The notes below the pieces were generated by a model, which did no database searches, had not been told where the DNA came from, and saw nothing but the letters and a program-made list of their open reading frames with translations. This document shows positions 35,110 through 47,533 of a stretch of 64,000 bases of DNA, in pieces. Origin of the DNA: Amyelois transitella (Eukaryota; Arthropoda; Insecta; Lepidoptera; Pyralidae); NCBI RefSeq assembly GCF_032362555.1, contig NC_083520.1:930001-994000 (forward strand), given 5' to 3'. The position numbers were made by a program, and so were the translations under genes. Within the stretch, counting starts at the first letter, position 1; each line of letters begins with the position of its first letter.

Positions 35110-36438
35110 TACATTCAGTCAGAAAAGTATCGGGAATGGATTATTTATTTATGGTTCCAAATTCAAATTTTTGTTTTTTTTTGTTGTTGTTAGATTGGCA
35201 CAACTGTTTTCCATTTTGGCGCGGAGTTTGAGTTGCATCTGTTGTTTACATTAAATACAGTGCTATTTTTAGTTATATCATATCTAGTGTGTATTGCTAA
35301 TTTCATAATGGATAAAAACATCGAACAAAGAGTTTGTCTTAAATTTTGCATTGCCAATGGAATATCGTGTTCGGAGTCACTGAAAATGTTACAGAAGGCT
35401 TATGGTGAATCGACTTTATCAAAAACTCGTGCTTATGAGTGGTACAAAGCGTTCAAAAGCGGTCGAGATGTGATGGAAGATTTGCCTCGCTCTGGTAGGC
35501 CATCAACGTCTGCAACTGAAGTTAACATCGCAAAAGTGAAGGAAATAGTGACTGAAAATCCTCATTCAACTTTGAGAGAGATAGCCACCGAACTTTCTGT
35601 ATCTCACGAGTCGATCCGTACCATTTTAACTAATAATAATTTGGGTATGAAACATGTTGCCGCTCGGCTAGTCCCAAAAGACCTGAATTTTTTTCAAAAA
35701 CTCAATCGCATGAGAGTCGCTGAGGACATGCTAGAACGAGTCAATGCCGACCCAACATTCATGAAACGCATTGTTACTGGTGACGAGACGTGGGTTTACG
35801 AGTTTGACTTGCAAACTAGTCAACAAGCTTCGGAGTGGCGCCTTCCAACTGAACCGAAACCGAAAAAACCACGCCAAAGTCGTTCAAAAGTCAAAGTCAT
35901 GTTGACTGTTTTCTTTGACTATCGCGGTGTTGTGCACTCGGAATTCTTGCCGGAAGGTCAAACGGTAAATAAGGAATATTATTTGAGTGTTATGCGGCGT
36001 TTAAGAGAGCAAATCCGACGAAAAAGGCCAGATTTGTGGAAAGAAAATTCTTGGATTTTGCACCATGATAATGCACCTTCGCACAAGGCCATCATTGTGA
36101 ACGAATTTTTAACCAAACACTTAACAAATACCATCGAGCAACCACCATATTCACCAGATATGGCTCCAGCCGACTTTTTTCTTTTTCCTAAACTCAAATT
36201 ACCACTTCGTGGCACCCGTTTTCAATCGGTAGAAGACATAAAAGAGAATTCGCGGCGAGAACTGACCTCAATTCCGGAAACAGCGTTTAAAAAATGTTTT
36301 GATGATTGGATTATTCGTTGGCGTAAGTGTATCGTTTCTAAAGGAGCATATTTTGAAGGTGATAAAATAAATTTGGATGAATAACAAACAGTTTGTGTAT
36401 TATTGATCTTTTCCCGCTACTTTCTTGACAGAGTAGTA
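35110..36438 (+). mobile_element. mariner-family DNA transposon, apparently complete
   Basis: A 1325-bp element (35112-36436) is bounded by TA dinucleotides at 35110-35111 and 36437-36438, the mariner target duplication. The inverted ends of about 30 bp share GTCA, AAAGTA and CGGGAA (left CAGTCAGAAAAGTATCGGG, right as reverse complement CTGTCAAGAAAGTAGCGGGA). Several mismatches are concentrated in the left outer end. It carries one uninterrupted transposase frame. Length and organisation are typical of full-length mariners. Confidence 0.92.
35308..36384 (+). CDS. mariner transposase (DD34D), intact 358-aa frame
   Basis: I chose the ATG at 35308 (MDKNIEQRVCLKFC) because it matches the usual mariner N-terminus. 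The in-frame ATG at 35233 would add 25 hydrophobic residues unlike the family. The N-terminal half has helix-turn-helix segments (TLREIATELSVSHESIRTIL). The catalytic core shows TGDETWVYEFD (first Asp), HHDNAPSH (second Asp) and SPDMAPADFF (third Asp), with 34 residues between the second and third, the DD34D signature. The usual WVPHEL linker motif is replaced by RLVPKDL. No stop or frameshift is present, so the protein could be active. The imperfect left terminal repeat argues that this copy may no longer be mobilised efficiently. Confidence 0.95.
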   Translation: MDKNIEQRVCLKFCIANGISCSESLKMLQKAYGESTLSKTRAYEWYKAFKSGRDVMEDLPRSGRPSTSATEVNIAKVKEIVTENPHSTLREIATELSVSHESIRTILTNNNLGMKHVAARLVPKDLNFFQKLNRMRVAEDMLERVNADPTFMKRIVTGDETWVYEFDLQTSQQASEWRLPTEPKPKKPRQSRSKVKVMLTVFFDYRGVVHSEFLPEGQTVNKEYYLSVMRRLREQIRRKRPDLWKENSWILHHDNAPSHKAIIVNEFLTKHLTNTIEQPPYSPDMAPADFFLFPKLKLPLRGTRFQSVEDIKENSRRELTSIPETAFKKCFDDWIIRWRKCIVSKGAYFEGDKINLDE

Positions 36439-37140
36439 TATGCAATTTCTATTATTCATATTGCCTTTTCTTTGTACTAACTCGTCTTTTTCATTACACG
36501 CCACTTGATGATATATTGCGTTAATAAATAAATCTAATGCTCTTTCAACTTCACTGAGAGATTTTTTCGTATGACAATGGAGGTCTAACGAAAGGATTAG
36601 GTCCGGTGCTGGATTTTGTTAATGAGACCCCTTTGTAGACGCCTCCGCGGCTCGACTCGACGGAAATCATTTATTTAACCGTAACGAATGAACATTTCCA
36701 TTTTTTTCTAATTTGTGATGTGCTACAGGTTTGTTTTTAAGTCATCGGGTCGCCTACGCTGAGCTTTCGATTAAACTGGCCAACCGTGCAATTCGGGTCG
36801 AGCGACTTATAGTGAAGAGTCTAGATTACTAGTTTTATCATGGTTCAGTGACTCATCGTATATTGCTTCCTGTCATCTATGTAAATCTTGTTAATTAATG
36901 GTGAGAATCATTAGATTAAATCAAAAAAATATACCAATATTATAAATTACTTGTAATCAATACACGCAAAACGACAATCAATATTGATGAAAATTATACA
37001 GAATACACCATGAGCTATTTTATTATGGAGTTTCTAAAATTGATAACCATGTCCAGGGCACAAGTCAAATTACTAAATTTATAGTGGTATTATTGGATAA
37101 AATCTGGAGAAGATTTGTACAATACATATATAATTAGAGT
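36439..37140. other. No gene recognised
   Basis: AT-rich with a GC-richer patch near 36630-36800. Nothing supportable. Confidence 0.45.
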
Positions 37141-37270
37141 AAACGAATGGTGCGGCGCCAGCTGTCAATCATCCCGAGTGAAGTATATCATTTCTGGACG
37201 CCTTAATAAAACATCTGCAACTACTGAGAATACATTAAATTCTAAGTCGGGAGCTGCTATCACAGCGATA
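37141..37270. promoter_or_regulatory. Candidate enhancer island with PBX-MEIS (Exd-Hth) composite site
   Basis: The reverse complement of 37162-37171 is TGATTGACAG, an exact match to the composite site bound by PBX/Extradenticle with MEIS/Homothorax. It lies in a GC-richer stretch (GGTGCGGCGCCAGCTGTCAA) within AT-rich DNA and overlaps an E-box, CAGCTG. The site is seen; its function is inference. Confidence 0.3.
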
Positions 37271-37354
37271 CTGTCACTGATGCTCACTTGAATATATAAT
37301 ATCTAACACTTTCAAATAATATTTGAATGAAAAGATTAGTTTAGTCAGGTTTTA

Positions 37355-37500
37355 ATTCGAAGCAACTCCCATCTGATCTTCGCAACATTTACAGGTAAAC
37401 CTAACCCGTATTGGAGCGATCAAGGTAATCGTGAGGAAACCTGCACATTCACGCAACTGGATGTGTGCCTGAATGTGCAGGTTTCCTCATGGTGTTAGGT
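37355..37500. repeat. Repeat family E copy containing a 20-bp perfect inverted repeat
   Basis: AGTCAGGTTTTAATTCGAAG and GCAACTCCCATCTGATCTTC mark family E. Arms 37432-37451 and 37470-37489 (TGAGGAAACCTGCACATTCA and its complement) are perfectly paired around 18 nt. In the other copies only one arm is present, so the second arm is an inverted duplication specific to this copy. Confidence 0.85.
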
Positions 37501-39490
37501 AAATTTAAAAATTAAAAAGATGCCTTTCTTAGCTCGCATGTACGTAGAATCATAATCTATTCAACAGAAAATAAAATTCCAATAGGATAACATCCACAAA
37601 GTTTGTTCCTCGTACAACCACAATCGATAGCAATCAAAGTGACAAAAGGCGGAGTGCGGCTGAGAGACATCCATCAATAAACCAACGTACAAAATGATTT
37701 TAGACCCGCCACGAGAAATATCTCGCGTCGTAAAAGGAGATGAGTATTATTTACGAGTAGAACCGAGCATAGCATCCCACATAACCTTTTGAAGAGAGGC
37801 TTAACGAAGTGAGCCCCGTCAATCAAACGCAGCCCGTATCATACGGACAATAGCCATACGATGTCTGTATAAATAACCAAAAGAAATAAAATCATGTCAA
37901 AACCGATCATCTTAAACTATATTAAATTTATGTTCTCGAATCAAAATGATGGGGTTAAGACCCCCGAGATGCCAATGTATGATTACTGATATACTTCTGT
38001 AATGCTTGGTATACAAAAATATTAAGAAAATTTTTAAAATTTTTTCATAGTACTGACGGACGGAATTAGGCTCACACAAACACAAATATTAAAAATATAT
38101 GAATTTATAAGAAATTTTAGTGGGCAGCTAATCTGAATTAAATGTGTGAGATCATAATAATACCTTGGCCAAAGAACAGTTCTATGTTAATGAAGACAAT
38201 CTGCAAATATTAGTATGCAAATTGGACATTAACAATCCACCTGCGTAACGTTTTCCAGTTGTAAATAGAAAAAGCATGCCGCGTCGCCATCGATGGAAAT
38301 CGATAGTCGCGTCCAGACAATATCGAAGTGATTAACATTTTAATTGATGTTAATAGATTGGAAAGCACAAAGAATAGACGAATTTTCATAAGCAATGATT
38401 ATAAAGTTATCTATTGGACATAAGCCTTCAGTTGATATATGAAAAACGCTCTAGGCCACACCATCATTCGTGACTAAGATAATTGTTACAATTTAAGTTT
38501 CATAACTACCAGTGATATTAACAACAAATTACAAATCGATATTCCGACACCCATACCGCGAATCCGCTTATACCGATTAACAAGATTATAATAACGAACA
38601 ACAAGCAGTGGCATTTCCGTGAGCAATAAATAAAACAGACCCAAGCGCCCCTCTTTAATTAAAATTTTGAGATTTCGCATAATGAACGGGCTGGAGCAAA
38701 AACATCAAAACTTTGTAACGGATAGACGTATAAAAAAGGTATTTAACTTTGATATAGCCGCTGCACGGACATTAGCGCGAATCGTTTACGAGCCGAATGA
38801 TATTTATAGACAAGATACAGAGATATAAAAACTGATCTCAACAGGAATAGCTTATATAGGAACATTTTGTATCCGACTGCTACTGCTTACCCTTGGATAG
38901 AAATTTTCGAATGAACGGTTGTTATTGCTCAAATAAAAGATATAAATGATGAGACCACATCTATAAACTTTATTACTGGCGGTATCATACGAGTACATGT
39001 ACCATAATAATTCTGCTTACCATCTAGAACTACCCAGAAATGTCTAAGTAATTATGTAGACATCCTTTCGGCCTTATTCTTTAGCGTACTAACATCAAAC
39101 GATTCAAATCTCGGTCACAGTACTAACGACTTTGGCATTATTATTAATAGACACTTTCTGTCGCTTTTGTAGATACTAGAATTCTGCAGAAATTTTCAAA
39201 GAAGCCCAATATCGTCTTGATTAATGTCTATTATAAAATTAATACAAAATAGAATAAAGAAAGAAGAATTGATCATAAAAGGTATTTTAGAATTGTACGA
39301 CTCAAAGGAGTTGCTGTATTTTACAAACCCAAGCCGACAAAATATATTTGAACATTAAGTTAGGTCATTACGCGGAGAGAAGTTTTCAAGCAATTTTAAT
39401 TAACTGTAATCTGTTAACGACACAAATCCGAGTTTCTCAATTAAAAGGCCCATCGAGGGATACTGTGATATTAATCAAGTACCGATTAAG
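37501..39490. other. No gene recognised
   Basis: AT-rich unique-looking DNA with a few short GC-richer patches (37650-37860). No open frame above about 65 codons. Confidence 0.45.
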
Positions 39491-39546
39491 ATTTTCTTAA
39501 ACAGGTTAATAACAGTGAAAACTGTTATTAACCTGTTTAAGAAAAT
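39491..39546. repeat. Perfect 26-bp inverted repeat with a GAAA loop
   Basis: Arms 39491-39516 and 39521-39546 are exactly complementary, separated only by GAAA. As RNA it would form a 26-bp hairpin closed by a GNRA-type tetraloop. It may be a fold-back duplication. Confidence 0.95.
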
Positions 39547-39639
39547 TGCTTCATACTAAATACGTCTATGGCTAAATTAGTATTAGTATTATATTAATAG
39601 CGACTAAATGTAATAATTTATTTTTACTTGCGTCTTGTA

Positions 39640-39715
39640 TAATAAGCTGAACGTGGCCTTTCAGTCTTATCAAGACTGTTGGCTCGGTCTACCTCGCAAG
39701 GGTTATAGATTTATA
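39640..39715 (+). repeat. SINE-A 3' fragment
   Basis: AAGCTGAACGTGGCCTTTCA, CAAGACTGTTGGCTCGGTCT and ACCTCGCAAGGGTTATAGA. It is followed by a short palindromic AT run instead of TATG repeats. Confidence 0.85.
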
Positions 39716-42700
39716 TATATATAAATCCATGTGAGACATAACTTGTTTCAATATAAGACGAAAAGTGAAGCAGACAGCAGCAAAGTGTGATTTTATAAAA
39801 CAACATTGATCATATCATATCACTCATAAAGTCAATTTAAAGCTTCAACATCAAAGAAGATTATTTTCACGTCTGTGCAAGAATAATAATTAGTGTAAAC
39901 ATATAAGTGTATTTTTTTATAATGAAACTGACGTTTGGTATAATAAGGATGACGTTTAACAAATATGTTATTATCCCTGAACCCAACACTAACGACAACT
40001 GCAATTAGGACCAACCATTCAGAGAGCATCGATTTATTTATCTCTAAAAACGCATTTATTTATTTGATGTATATTTGTGTAAAAACACGCGTCCAACTGG
40101 CGTATAGAAGCGAATATGATTTATAGATTAACAAACATAATAAAACACATAAAAAAATAAATTTAAACCTTAAAGTGTTGGGTTAAGGGATAATACAAAT
40201 TTAGATAGTGTGGATTCGGTTGTCGGCGCAGGCGCCATGGGGCCGATCTGTTTGGGATTTTTAATGCGAGGTCGAGTCTGAATACTGACTCGGGCAGGTT
40301 TATGATACAAAAGGCAGTCGCTACGATATTCTTTACATTTAAACGACGTATTAAATTAAGAGTGGAAGCCAACGATGGAATCGAATAGGTTTTTATTATT
40401 TTTCGTAATGTTAATGCTAATTTGTTTGTAAATACTTTATTTTACATAACAAATTTACAGATGTACTTACTTAGTATGACAAAAACAAAGAGCTAGTTTT
40501 GAATAATATTAATTTTACAGAAAAAAATCGAAAAATTGATTTCAATAAAAGTATATTATGGTAGTACACAATCACATAATAGAACAATATATTTGATTCC
40601 AAATCAATTTGCCAAATTGTTGAATTTTTGTGCATTTTGAAACCTTTATGAAGTAATTTTTTTTTACGTCTGTGTCACCACAAATATTCTGTCTAATATA
40701 TGTATATTTGTCTTATCACAATCCTGCGAGAATGAGTTTAAAAATGAAGCAAACATTTGTATATTCTTCAGTTCATTTTACAAATCTCTGTCGCCTATAT
40801 CCGTTTTGTGTATACCAACCCTTTTATAATAATATGGTAAGATCGGCGCCGGCGCAGGCTCCACCGCGTGCCGGTAGCAATTAGAGTTTAGCCCTTAAAA
40901 GCCGCTATTATCTTTTTTATAAACCGATGCTCACTTCAACTGATACCGATCGGACGTGAGATGTCGGAAATTCGTATTTAATGGATGAGAGAGTGGATAA
41001 GACAGATCAATGCTTTATTAATAAATCTGCGTCTGTTTAGTTTACTCACCCTTCCTGTTCCAATGACATTTTCCACGCTTAACAAATCCAGGATCGATTA
41101 CTAAAATTATCAATTAAAATTATTATTAATATAATTAAGACCAAGACAACCGTAATTATTAAAAAAAATACGTGGTACTCTACATAGTTCTCTTTATTTA
41201 TTTATAGAATTCACTTTACCGTCGTCGTTTGCAAGAATATACATGATGATTTGGAAGAAGTAATGAAAGATAATAACAACAATTATCCTTGGAACAAGTG
41301 GATGCGCAAGTAAAAACCCTTATTTCAATCAAATCCCACATAATACTCATAAATCAACAAAAACCGAGACAAACGAGGCAATCCATCTCATCAAGGTTTC
41401 CGACATCACGGCCGCCTGGACCTAATTATCCCACTGGAAATCCAAAAGCAAAAAGCTGACGTCTCCCAAAATTTAATCACGAACGTACATAATCGATTGT
41501 CACCAGTGGGTACATCTAACCGACACCGAAAATTAAACGACACGTTTCCACGAACTAAAACTCGAGCTATAAATCGGCTGTACAAAAAAAACATGCCCAA
41601 AAAGAGTTAAGCGTTTGGGAGATCGTCGAATACAGATTACTGGGCGCAGGTGTTAAATAAAAATAATAAAATTGGAGCCGAGTCGGGCGGTGTAAAAAGA
41701 GAAGTGGACCGGCCGCGCGGCGCCGAATGCCCTGTAGTACGCTGCGTTTCAACAAAAAAAGAGGCAAGTGCGAGCTTCGCGCATCCGAAGTAAAGATCTT
41801 TGCGTGTTAAGAAAATGTAAAACGTATGTTCTGTAGCCGTGGTTAGATCAGCTTGGTAAGATTAACCACAAATATTACTGAACTTGCAACCAAGGCAAAA
41901 ATTGCTCTTTTAATACCTTCAGTTCAGTGTAAAACAAAATCTTATAAATATTGCCAAAAAGTATATTGGACGTCGTTATCCTAAAACTCTTTAAGAAAGA
42001 AAAAGTACGACTTTTAAATGGAGGTTCCCATGTAAGCAGCAATCGTGGGTTCTTTGATTGAAACGCAGATCTCTTAAATGTGTACCCTGTGTACCTCACC
42101 ACTGGATTTACATATTGGCCATTCAAAGTCAATCCTCAGTATAGGCGGCGGCTGCTTTTAAGTTAAATCCTTATAAGTACGGTCGTATCTCCCACGTCAC
42201 ACAACACCTTAATAGGAAGATATCATCAAGATACACAATCACGTCCTACGCGAAAACGTGTTAAATAGATACCTATTAACTTAAACGAGCAGCTCAATGG
42301 AGACGATGCTACAGGTTCTAATAACATTTAGAAATTGAAAGACAGTACTCTAATCTTACACAATGCTGTAACTAACCACCCACAGACTACTCATGGACTC
42401 TATTTAAATAAGACGTTAATTAATTGATGATATACATACATCTCGTATTAAGTATTTTAGAGATAGTTTAGGAGAATACACTTTTATTATCTAAAATTTC
42501 CTATCCCATCAATATTGGATGATTAATTACTTTGCACCTGAGATTATTTGAAGAAAATATATCACGCCATGATAGTGTATTGCAAATATCTCTGTGAAAA
42601 AGTTAATTTTACACCGAAGAATTCAGGAAGAACATCAGCGATCAAGTCACATTAAGTATAATTTGTCCGTCATTTCTTCATTTCCGAGAAGTAAATTCGA

Positions 42701-45700
42701 GATAAAATAACATGGAGTAAATAAAATGGCCGGTGTTGGAAATATGACTGCAATTAGGAATTACAATCCTTACCCGCACGTACGAACAAATTGCAGACGA
42801 TGGTGGCGCCGCAGACGCCAATGAAAATGTACATACATTGATTGCAATAGATACTCAAGCCGAACCAGCAATCGACTTGATTGAAAAATAAAACAAGTTT
42901 ATAGGACGTGCACTCCATAATTGAGACAAAACGTATGCACGCAAAAGGCTACAAGAACATATTTCAATAGCTCAAGACATAAATAACACGACTAACAAGT
43001 TATATCAGGCCGGCAACCCAAAAACATTACCAATCCTCTGAGACGACGGAAAGAGGTCATTATGTGAAGCTTAACGTAGCTGGAATTCATGGAACGACCC
43101 CAAAATAAATACTAACAAAATATTCCGGCGTGAATGTTAAGCCTACATTTAATTAAACGAGGGACATATAAATAACTGGATTATCGGTGCATCTCGCATC
43201 ATATGCATCCGATCCTGAATCAAATACATAAACATCCGACTCAGAGAGACGGTCTTTAAACAAGGTGATCATTTGTATCATGAGTTGACTGTCTGAGATA
43301 TTTATCCCACGAATTTCATTACGGGATAATCGTCGCAGTATCATTACTATTCGTATGTCACATAAAATCAAGTTGTAAGATACTAAACAGTGCGTAGTAG
43401 TTAAAGATAAAACTAAATTTTCATTTGGTAACTCTTGGGTGCGATTCCCGTATTTACTCCTAGGCTAGAGTAGCAAAATGTGTGGACACTGTCAGTACTG
43501 CAGAGAATATTTTAGCCGGACCGCCTACATTACTCAAGCTACTTCAAATTCATTGATACAGAGTTGTAAACATTCGAATGAGCGTCATAAAAACAGGAAC
43601 GCTCCCAACACAATCGACTATTGCGAATTAGTAAGGAAATCCATCGGAATGTTTTAATCTAAACAGAGGCTTGTTGTTAAACAAATGCCTCATTTTAGAG
43701 GGGTAATGCCCTAGATTGTAAACTCAGTTACTTATAACAATACGTTCTTCGTATTTTCTGTTCGGGTCAATGACTCATAAACAAATGTGAGCATGAATTC
43801 ATCATGAAATATTTCAGTGTGGATTACTGTAATTTTAATAATATTATATTTCTCATCTTTAGTAACATTGAAACATACATTATTAATAAGTACTTCATGT
43901 TATTTCTGTAAATATATATCAAATATTTCATTTTTTGCTTTCACAGCATAGAGCATCGCTGACCGAATAAAAACAAGACCACAGCGTTCGTTTTAATCAG
44001 TTCACGCATCACTACTTTTTATAACTACAATTATCCCGAGCTGGTTCATATTTATCGGCAAAAGTAATCTTGTAGCAAGAGCATCATTTTCCAAGCTCTT
44101 AGTGAGTACAATGAGTTGATGGATTGAAAATCGATTTAAAAAACTAATCGGCTCATCGATATTCGAACCTTTTGACTGCATTGTGGTCTTCGTGGTTAGG
44201 ACATGAATGCCCAAGACGAATATATAATCTGTGGGAAGATATAATACGTGTCTGCTCACGGCTTTGAGATTGGATACCGTCGAAAAAAGGACACTAGGGA
44301 TGCAAGTCTAATAAGATAATTGAGTTTATTCACGGTGTTTTTAGAGTCATTGCAAATGTAGACGAAACTGCTGGATTCGGAATGCTGTGATTATTATAAA
44401 ACATGATGATTAATATAAATAAAAACCCGTAAGGTTTGTAAGAAAAATACTTCATTGCTGTTGTGAAAAAAAGACAACTGAAGCGAAGCAATGCGAAGGC
44501 TTCAAATAATCCGACCTTCCAACAAAAGCGGATCATCTCCGTAACCTGGCTCCATGAATTTACAAGTAAGTCAAATCTGAATAGATAACGCCTACAAGTG
44601 ATTTCAATGGGTGGCGTTTAAATAGTCGAATGCATGCTTAGATGTCATTGTGAAGTAACAATGCCTTACCCTGGAGCTGGTAGGCGGATGAGACCTATGG
44701 AACGTCATTGTAGTACGGCAAGGACGAAGACATTGGTCTTTTGAATATGTATGAAGACCGGAGTCAAATAACTTTCAGGAACCAAGTTAGATGAATTTGT
44801 ATGCTCTGCCTTTTTCCACTGTTGTTGTTATGTTAAATATTGAGTACTACTACAACAATAAAGTACAGAAACAATTTTCAATATGCGAGCAAATCCGAGT
44901 GGATTTATATATCTAAGTTATATGATTAAAAAATTTGATGCCAGTTTAAAACCTAAAATCAAAAAGAGGACTGGCCAAGGTATCGTAATAATAACTAAAA
45001 GGTTTTGATTTTAATCAAAAGCATATGGTTGAAGGGCAGCCGCCATTGTCACGAGGTGTCGGCCGGAGTCTCTAAAAAACGTAAAAGAAAGAAACGCGCG
45101 CGCGCCTCATAGGGCTGACCACTTAACATTTTGTAATTCGAATTGCGGCAGAAATACTTGGTGTGTGTATGTATCAGGTGAAACGAAGGATTTATGAATT
45201 GTAGTAAAAATGGTGTAGTAATAGTGAATGGTTGTCACTCTCTAAGGCGGGCAACGTAATTTTATTTTTGTTTTATTATGATTTCGTTGGATCGTTTGGA
45301 AGGGACAAAGGTTAAACGCACTACAATGGCTATATTGGCGACACTGGGTAATGAATTAAATGATTAACAAAACCACAGCCCAAAATAGGAAACGAGAACA
45401 AAGCGTGCTTCTTTATTCACAGCGGATTATTACCAAAGTGATAACTGGAAAATTAACTAAGTTTTGACTAATTTGAGGTCGCGCTCATATACAACTTTTC
45501 ATTCATCAATTGTACATAATTTATCGTAATAAGTTTATTTAATTTCTTGGAATATATATTGAGGAAAATAACCACAAATAACTGCGATTTATCAATGGGG
45601 TTATTTTTACTCTTTGACGTAATATAAAGTTAGTTGAATGGGTCCAAAACGTAGTAGAGCAACTCCATTATCACAAGGGATAAAAATATTTGACAAACAG

Positions 45701-45897
45701 TTAATTCATTTGCGGATGCTTTTAATTATATCGTTAACTCAAAAAACTCCATATTTTCGTGCTTTTTCTGAAATAGTTTTTGTTTTTTCACATCTTAAGT
45801 ATGCGTGTAACGCAGAACTGACTGTAAAAGTGGGCCGGCTTCGAACTTCATAGGACCAAATTTAAAAGGTCTTAAAAAAAGGAGATGTAGTAGACAT
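39716..45897. other. Long stretch without recognisable gene
   Basis: Over 6 kb of mostly AT-rich DNA with no member of the dispersed families. GC-richer islands occur at 40200-40300, 40845-40885 (CGGCGCCGGCGCAGGC), 41400-41770, 42720-42860 and 45030-45110. Open frames stay below 90 codons and none shows a domain. The lack of repeats compared with the flanks could mean functional constraint, for example regulatory DNA in a large intron. Confidence 0.35.
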
Positions 45898-45950
45898 AGT
45901 CTCCGCCTACCTCAATGGGAAATAGGCGCGATGATATGTATTTATGTACT
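45898..45950 (+). repeat. Decayed LINE-B tail
   Basis: GTCTCCGCCTACCTCAATGG then GAAATAGGCGCGATGATATG and TATTTATGTA, parallel to the reverse complement of the LINE-B ends at 27.2 and 50.5 kb. Confidence 0.6.
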
Positions 45951-46246
45951 ATTAAATTAAAAATTTACAAGTGGCAACCCTGATGAAATTCTCCCGGCTA
46001 TTGTTATTACAAAATGACCGATCTCAATGTCGAGAGCTTCTCGGAACCAGAGCGTCTTATATAGGAAAGCTCCGGCCACTTTATAAGGCTTATTTCTGAC
46101 ACCTCGGATGAAACATGGCGCATAACGAATGCGTATGCGCGCGGCGTTGGAACGGGCCCCACGAAATGGGATACCAAATTGGTTACGACGATTTATATCG
46201 CATATTATACCTCAAACTCACACGTATAGGCTGGTAATTGGCTGGT
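45951..46246. other. No gene recognised
   Basis: Mixed-composition unique sequence; nothing identified. Confidence 0.4.
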
Positions 46247-46295
46247 AAAAACACTAGTAATAAAAAAATTATATTCTTTTATTACTAGTGTTTTT
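46247..46295. repeat. Perfect 19-bp inverted repeat, 11-nt loop
   Basis: AAAAACACTAGTAATAAAA at 46247-46265 pairs exactly with 46277-46295. Confidence 0.93.
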
Positions 46296-46423
46296 TTTTT
46301 TGTTGACCGGACCGGATAAAAAGAATGTTCAGACAGCTACCATGAGGTTTGTTTGCTCCAGTACGAAATTCAACGAAGCATCCCTACCTGTCTGAAGGAG
46401 ATTTAATTATTTCCAATACTATA

Positions 46424-46484
46424 TAAGTCAGACTAGTTTTTAGTTACCAAGTCTTTAAGTCAGACTAGTTTTTAGTTACCAAGT
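46424..46484. repeat. 29-bp direct duplication
   Basis: The segment TAAGTCAGACTAGTTTTTAG plus TTACCAAGT occurs at 46424-46452 and 46456-46484, separated by CTT, without mismatches. Confidence 0.95.
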
Positions 46485-46790
46485 AAATCTCCATCCTACC
46501 TCCTACTAGTCAAAATTGTCCCCCTCGTCCCACCACTGGACAAATCAATAGGTCTATTGGGAAAGACGGGTAAGCTCAAGCAGAGAATCTCGATAAATGA
46601 ATTGAATTAATGAATAGGTTTATTTAAAATGAATGATTTTAACTCGCTTGTAAATTTTAGACTATCTGTTATTCTGATTATATGTTAATTACTGGTTTTT
46701 TTTTACTCTTTTACCGATTTTTTTTAAGTACATTATGTGAATATTATAATTGGAGTAACATGTAGTTAGTGTTTAAAGTTAAACACAACT

Positions 46791-47058
46791 TAAAAAACGC
46801 CATGTGGTTCCCGGCACCAATACAAAAAAGAATGGGACCACTCCATCTCTTTCCCATGGATGTCGTAAAAGGCGACTAAGGGATAGGCTTACATACTTGG
46901 GATTATTTTTTTAGGCGACGGGCTAGCAACCTGTCACTATTTGAATCTCAATTCTATCTTAAAGCCAAATAGCTGAAGGTTGCCTATCAGTCTTTACAAG
47001 ACTGTTGGCTCTGTCTACCCCGCAAGGGATATAGACGTGATTATATGTATGTAAAAAA
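46791..47058 (+). mobile_element. Full-length SINE-A
   Basis: The element at 46798-47051 starts GCCATGTGGTTCCCGGCACC and ends GTGATTATATGTATG. TAAAAAA occurs on both sides (46791-46797, 47052-47058), a possible short target duplication in A-rich DNA. The body order is identical to 24148-24418. Confidence 0.9.
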
Positions 47059-47445
47059 TTCCTAAAGATCATAGTATGTTTGCTATAATTGGTGCTACAA
47101 AAAGTATTACTTAAAATTCTACAAAATTCCACAAAACAATCAAGAATAGTAGTAAAAATTATTATAAAATATAATTACTACACACCTTTTGACTTGCTAC
47201 AGTCAAGATACTGGTGTAACCCACAAGTAATGATAGATCTAACAGATCCTTACTTTGTTTTTGTTTTGCATCAGAAATTACTTAACATACTATGATCAAT
47301 ATGAAGAGTCTGAATATTGGAATGAAATGAAGAGTTGTACAAGTAAAAATAAAACTTTGTGACTTTGTACCTACAGGTACAGCACCATCTAATCGCTAAT
47401 ATTGAAATATAAGAACATGTCAACACTGTTAAAGTTTGAGAACAT

Positions 47446-47533
47446 ACATACATATGGTCACGTCTATATCCCTTGCGGGGTAGGCAGAGCCAACAGTCTT
47501 GAAAAGTCTGAATGGCCACGTTCAGCTATTTAC
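47446..47533 (-). repeat. 5'-truncated SINE-A
   Basis: CATACATACATATGGTCACG, ATATCCCTTGCGGGGTAGGC and GAATGGCCACGTTCAGCTAT are the 3' end on the minus strand. The homology stops sharply at about 47533, as expected for incomplete reverse transcription. Confidence 0.87.

Noticed and set aside
35233-35307. Upstream ATG giving a 383-aa mariner transposase
   Set aside because: The extra 25 hydrophobic residues are unlike mariner N-termini; the ATG at 35308 matches the family.
42726-42824. Short ORF ending RRWWRRRRQ, resembling a cationic peptide
   Set aside because: 32 codons without signal peptide, promoter or splice evidence; composition reflects a GC-rich patch.
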